Source of the DNA: Buxus sempervirens
Lineage: Eukaryota; Streptophyta; Magnoliopsida; Buxales; Buxaceae
NCBI GenBank assembly: GCA_947561395.2
Contig: OX387185.1
Location: 20,486,366 to 20,550,365, forward strand
DNA length: 64,000 bases
Direction of reading: 5' to 3'
A program made the position numbers and the translations under genes. Positions within the stretch are counted from its first letter, which is position 1, and every line of letters starts with the position of its first letter. Below, one piece after another: positions 63,431 through 64,000 of this stretch. The notes below the pieces were generated by a model. That model saw only the letters and a program-made list of their open reading frames with translations, did not search any database and was not told the origin of the DNA.

Positions 63431-64000
63431 TGTGCACCTAAAACCTGGATCCTAGATTGCACACCGGGCGCACCTTCAGTGTGTGCCTCGGGACTTTCGG
63501 AGTCGCCACTACCTAAGAGTGCAGGCAGACACGGTTTTGCCCTAATCGGGTCTAAGTCTGGTTTGCGGCTTTTCAGAGTTCTAGCTAAGTCCTCGGTTAC
63601 GATCCGGGGAAGTCCTAAAGACACCTCGGTCCGCCCCGTTGGTTCGACGGGTCCCTCGGGTCTCCCTGGTTTTTTGAGTCAATTTCACCCTTTTCCTAGA
63701 CCAGCATGCTACCTTGTTAGGTCTGGCGGGGCCCTCTAGAGGTGTGGGTCCCTTTTTATTTGATTTTATCTTTTTCATTTATTTAAGTGAAGTAGGTCGG
63801 ACCTGGGTCCCGTTGGAAGACCTGTGGGTTGCAATGGTTGGGCCTTGGGCCCAGTTGGGTTATTGGGTAACCCATTTGGTTATTTTATTTATTTACAACT
63901 TACTTGGGCTTAATGGGCTTGGAATGGGCCCATGAGCCAAAGATCAAGTGGCCTTGGGCCCGTTTTATTGAAAACGGGCCGGGGTTGGGCCGGTCTAAGA
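63431..64000 (-). mobile_element. Ogre/Tat-like LTR, reversed, running off the right edge
   Basis: It starts TGTGCACCT at 63431 (left target candidate CAGTG, 63426-63430). Reversed, its tail matches that of the LTR ending at 53496: GGAGTCGCCACTACCT, TGCAGGCAGACAC and the following region. It carries the PBS-like GGAGTCGCCA at 63499-63508. Confidence 0.85.

Larger units (their letters stand above)
61800..64000 (-). mobile_element. Tekay-like LTR, reversed, continuing beyond the window
   Basis: It starts TGTAACGCCCCGGATCCGG at 61800 after CTCGG (61795-61799). It is close to the LTR at 9462-12780 (shared CCACCTCCCGGCTTAGG and GAGTACACG repeats). At 63431 an Ogre-type LTR interrupts it; both right ends lie outside the window. 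Confidence 0.85.

Overview
The window is intergenic DNA of a flowering plant, almost certainly one with a large genome. I find no host gene, tRNA, rRNA or CRISPR array. Nearly every base belongs to stacked Ty3/gypsy LTR retrotransposons of two lineages. Lineage T resembles Tekay/Del chromoviruses: LTRs of about 2.3-3.3 kb start TGTAAAACCCC and end GCGTTACA, and pol fragments carry RNase H, integrase and a C-terminal chromodomain-like tail. Lineage O resembles Ogre/Tat: LTRs of about 2.4-3.2 kb start TGTWAGCACC and end TGCGCACA, with a PBS matching an Arg-tRNA 3' end. Element borders were fixed by finding TG...CA ends flanked by 5-bp target-site duplications (TSDs), mostly perfect.

Left part (1-19158). 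Remnants of O and T LTRs (1-2769) and an unclassified stretch (2770-3660) lead into a decayed T element (pol pieces 3661-3824, 9143-9420, 15267-15720; 3' LTR from 15724). Its pol is split by two solo LTRs (3825-9137 and 9421-15261), each holding a further solo LTR (6649-8972 and 9462-12780). Its 3' LTR holds a reversed O solo LTR (16703-19122) and is cut off at about 19158.

Middle (19160-31542). A second decayed T element (RNase H 19160-19924, integrase 22901-23919, chromodomain tail 26424-26777, 3' LTR 26780-29030) is interrupted by solo LTRs at 19925-22895 and 23920-26418 and by a TIR element at about 27252-28291. A third T LTR begins at 29031.

Right part (31543-64000). The 29031 LTR is split by several insertions. 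One is a T solo LTR (31543-53515), which contains an O solo LTR (33919-53496). That in turn contains the only complete element, a 17.2-kb gag-only Ogre-like element (34629-51792, TSD ACGGG) with PBS, 25/26-bp minisatellite, gag, PPT and near-identical LTRs. Inside this lies a reversed O solo LTR (43325-46564). Further insertions in the 29031 LTR are 53666-61647 (holding 54731-59433, which holds 55218-57554) and 61800 onward (holding an O LTR from 63431).

The most interesting signals are shared LTR designs. Every O LTR 3' end has an internal 10-base PBS-like sequence about 80 bp before the real end. LTRs of both lineages place a strong 5' splice donor about 100-320 bp after the TATA box, and the complete element has a good acceptor just before gag, so a spliced gag mRNA lacking the PBS is predicted. 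LTRs also carry subfamily-specific clusters of GC-rich palindromes and, in lineage T, a fast-changing short-repeat block.
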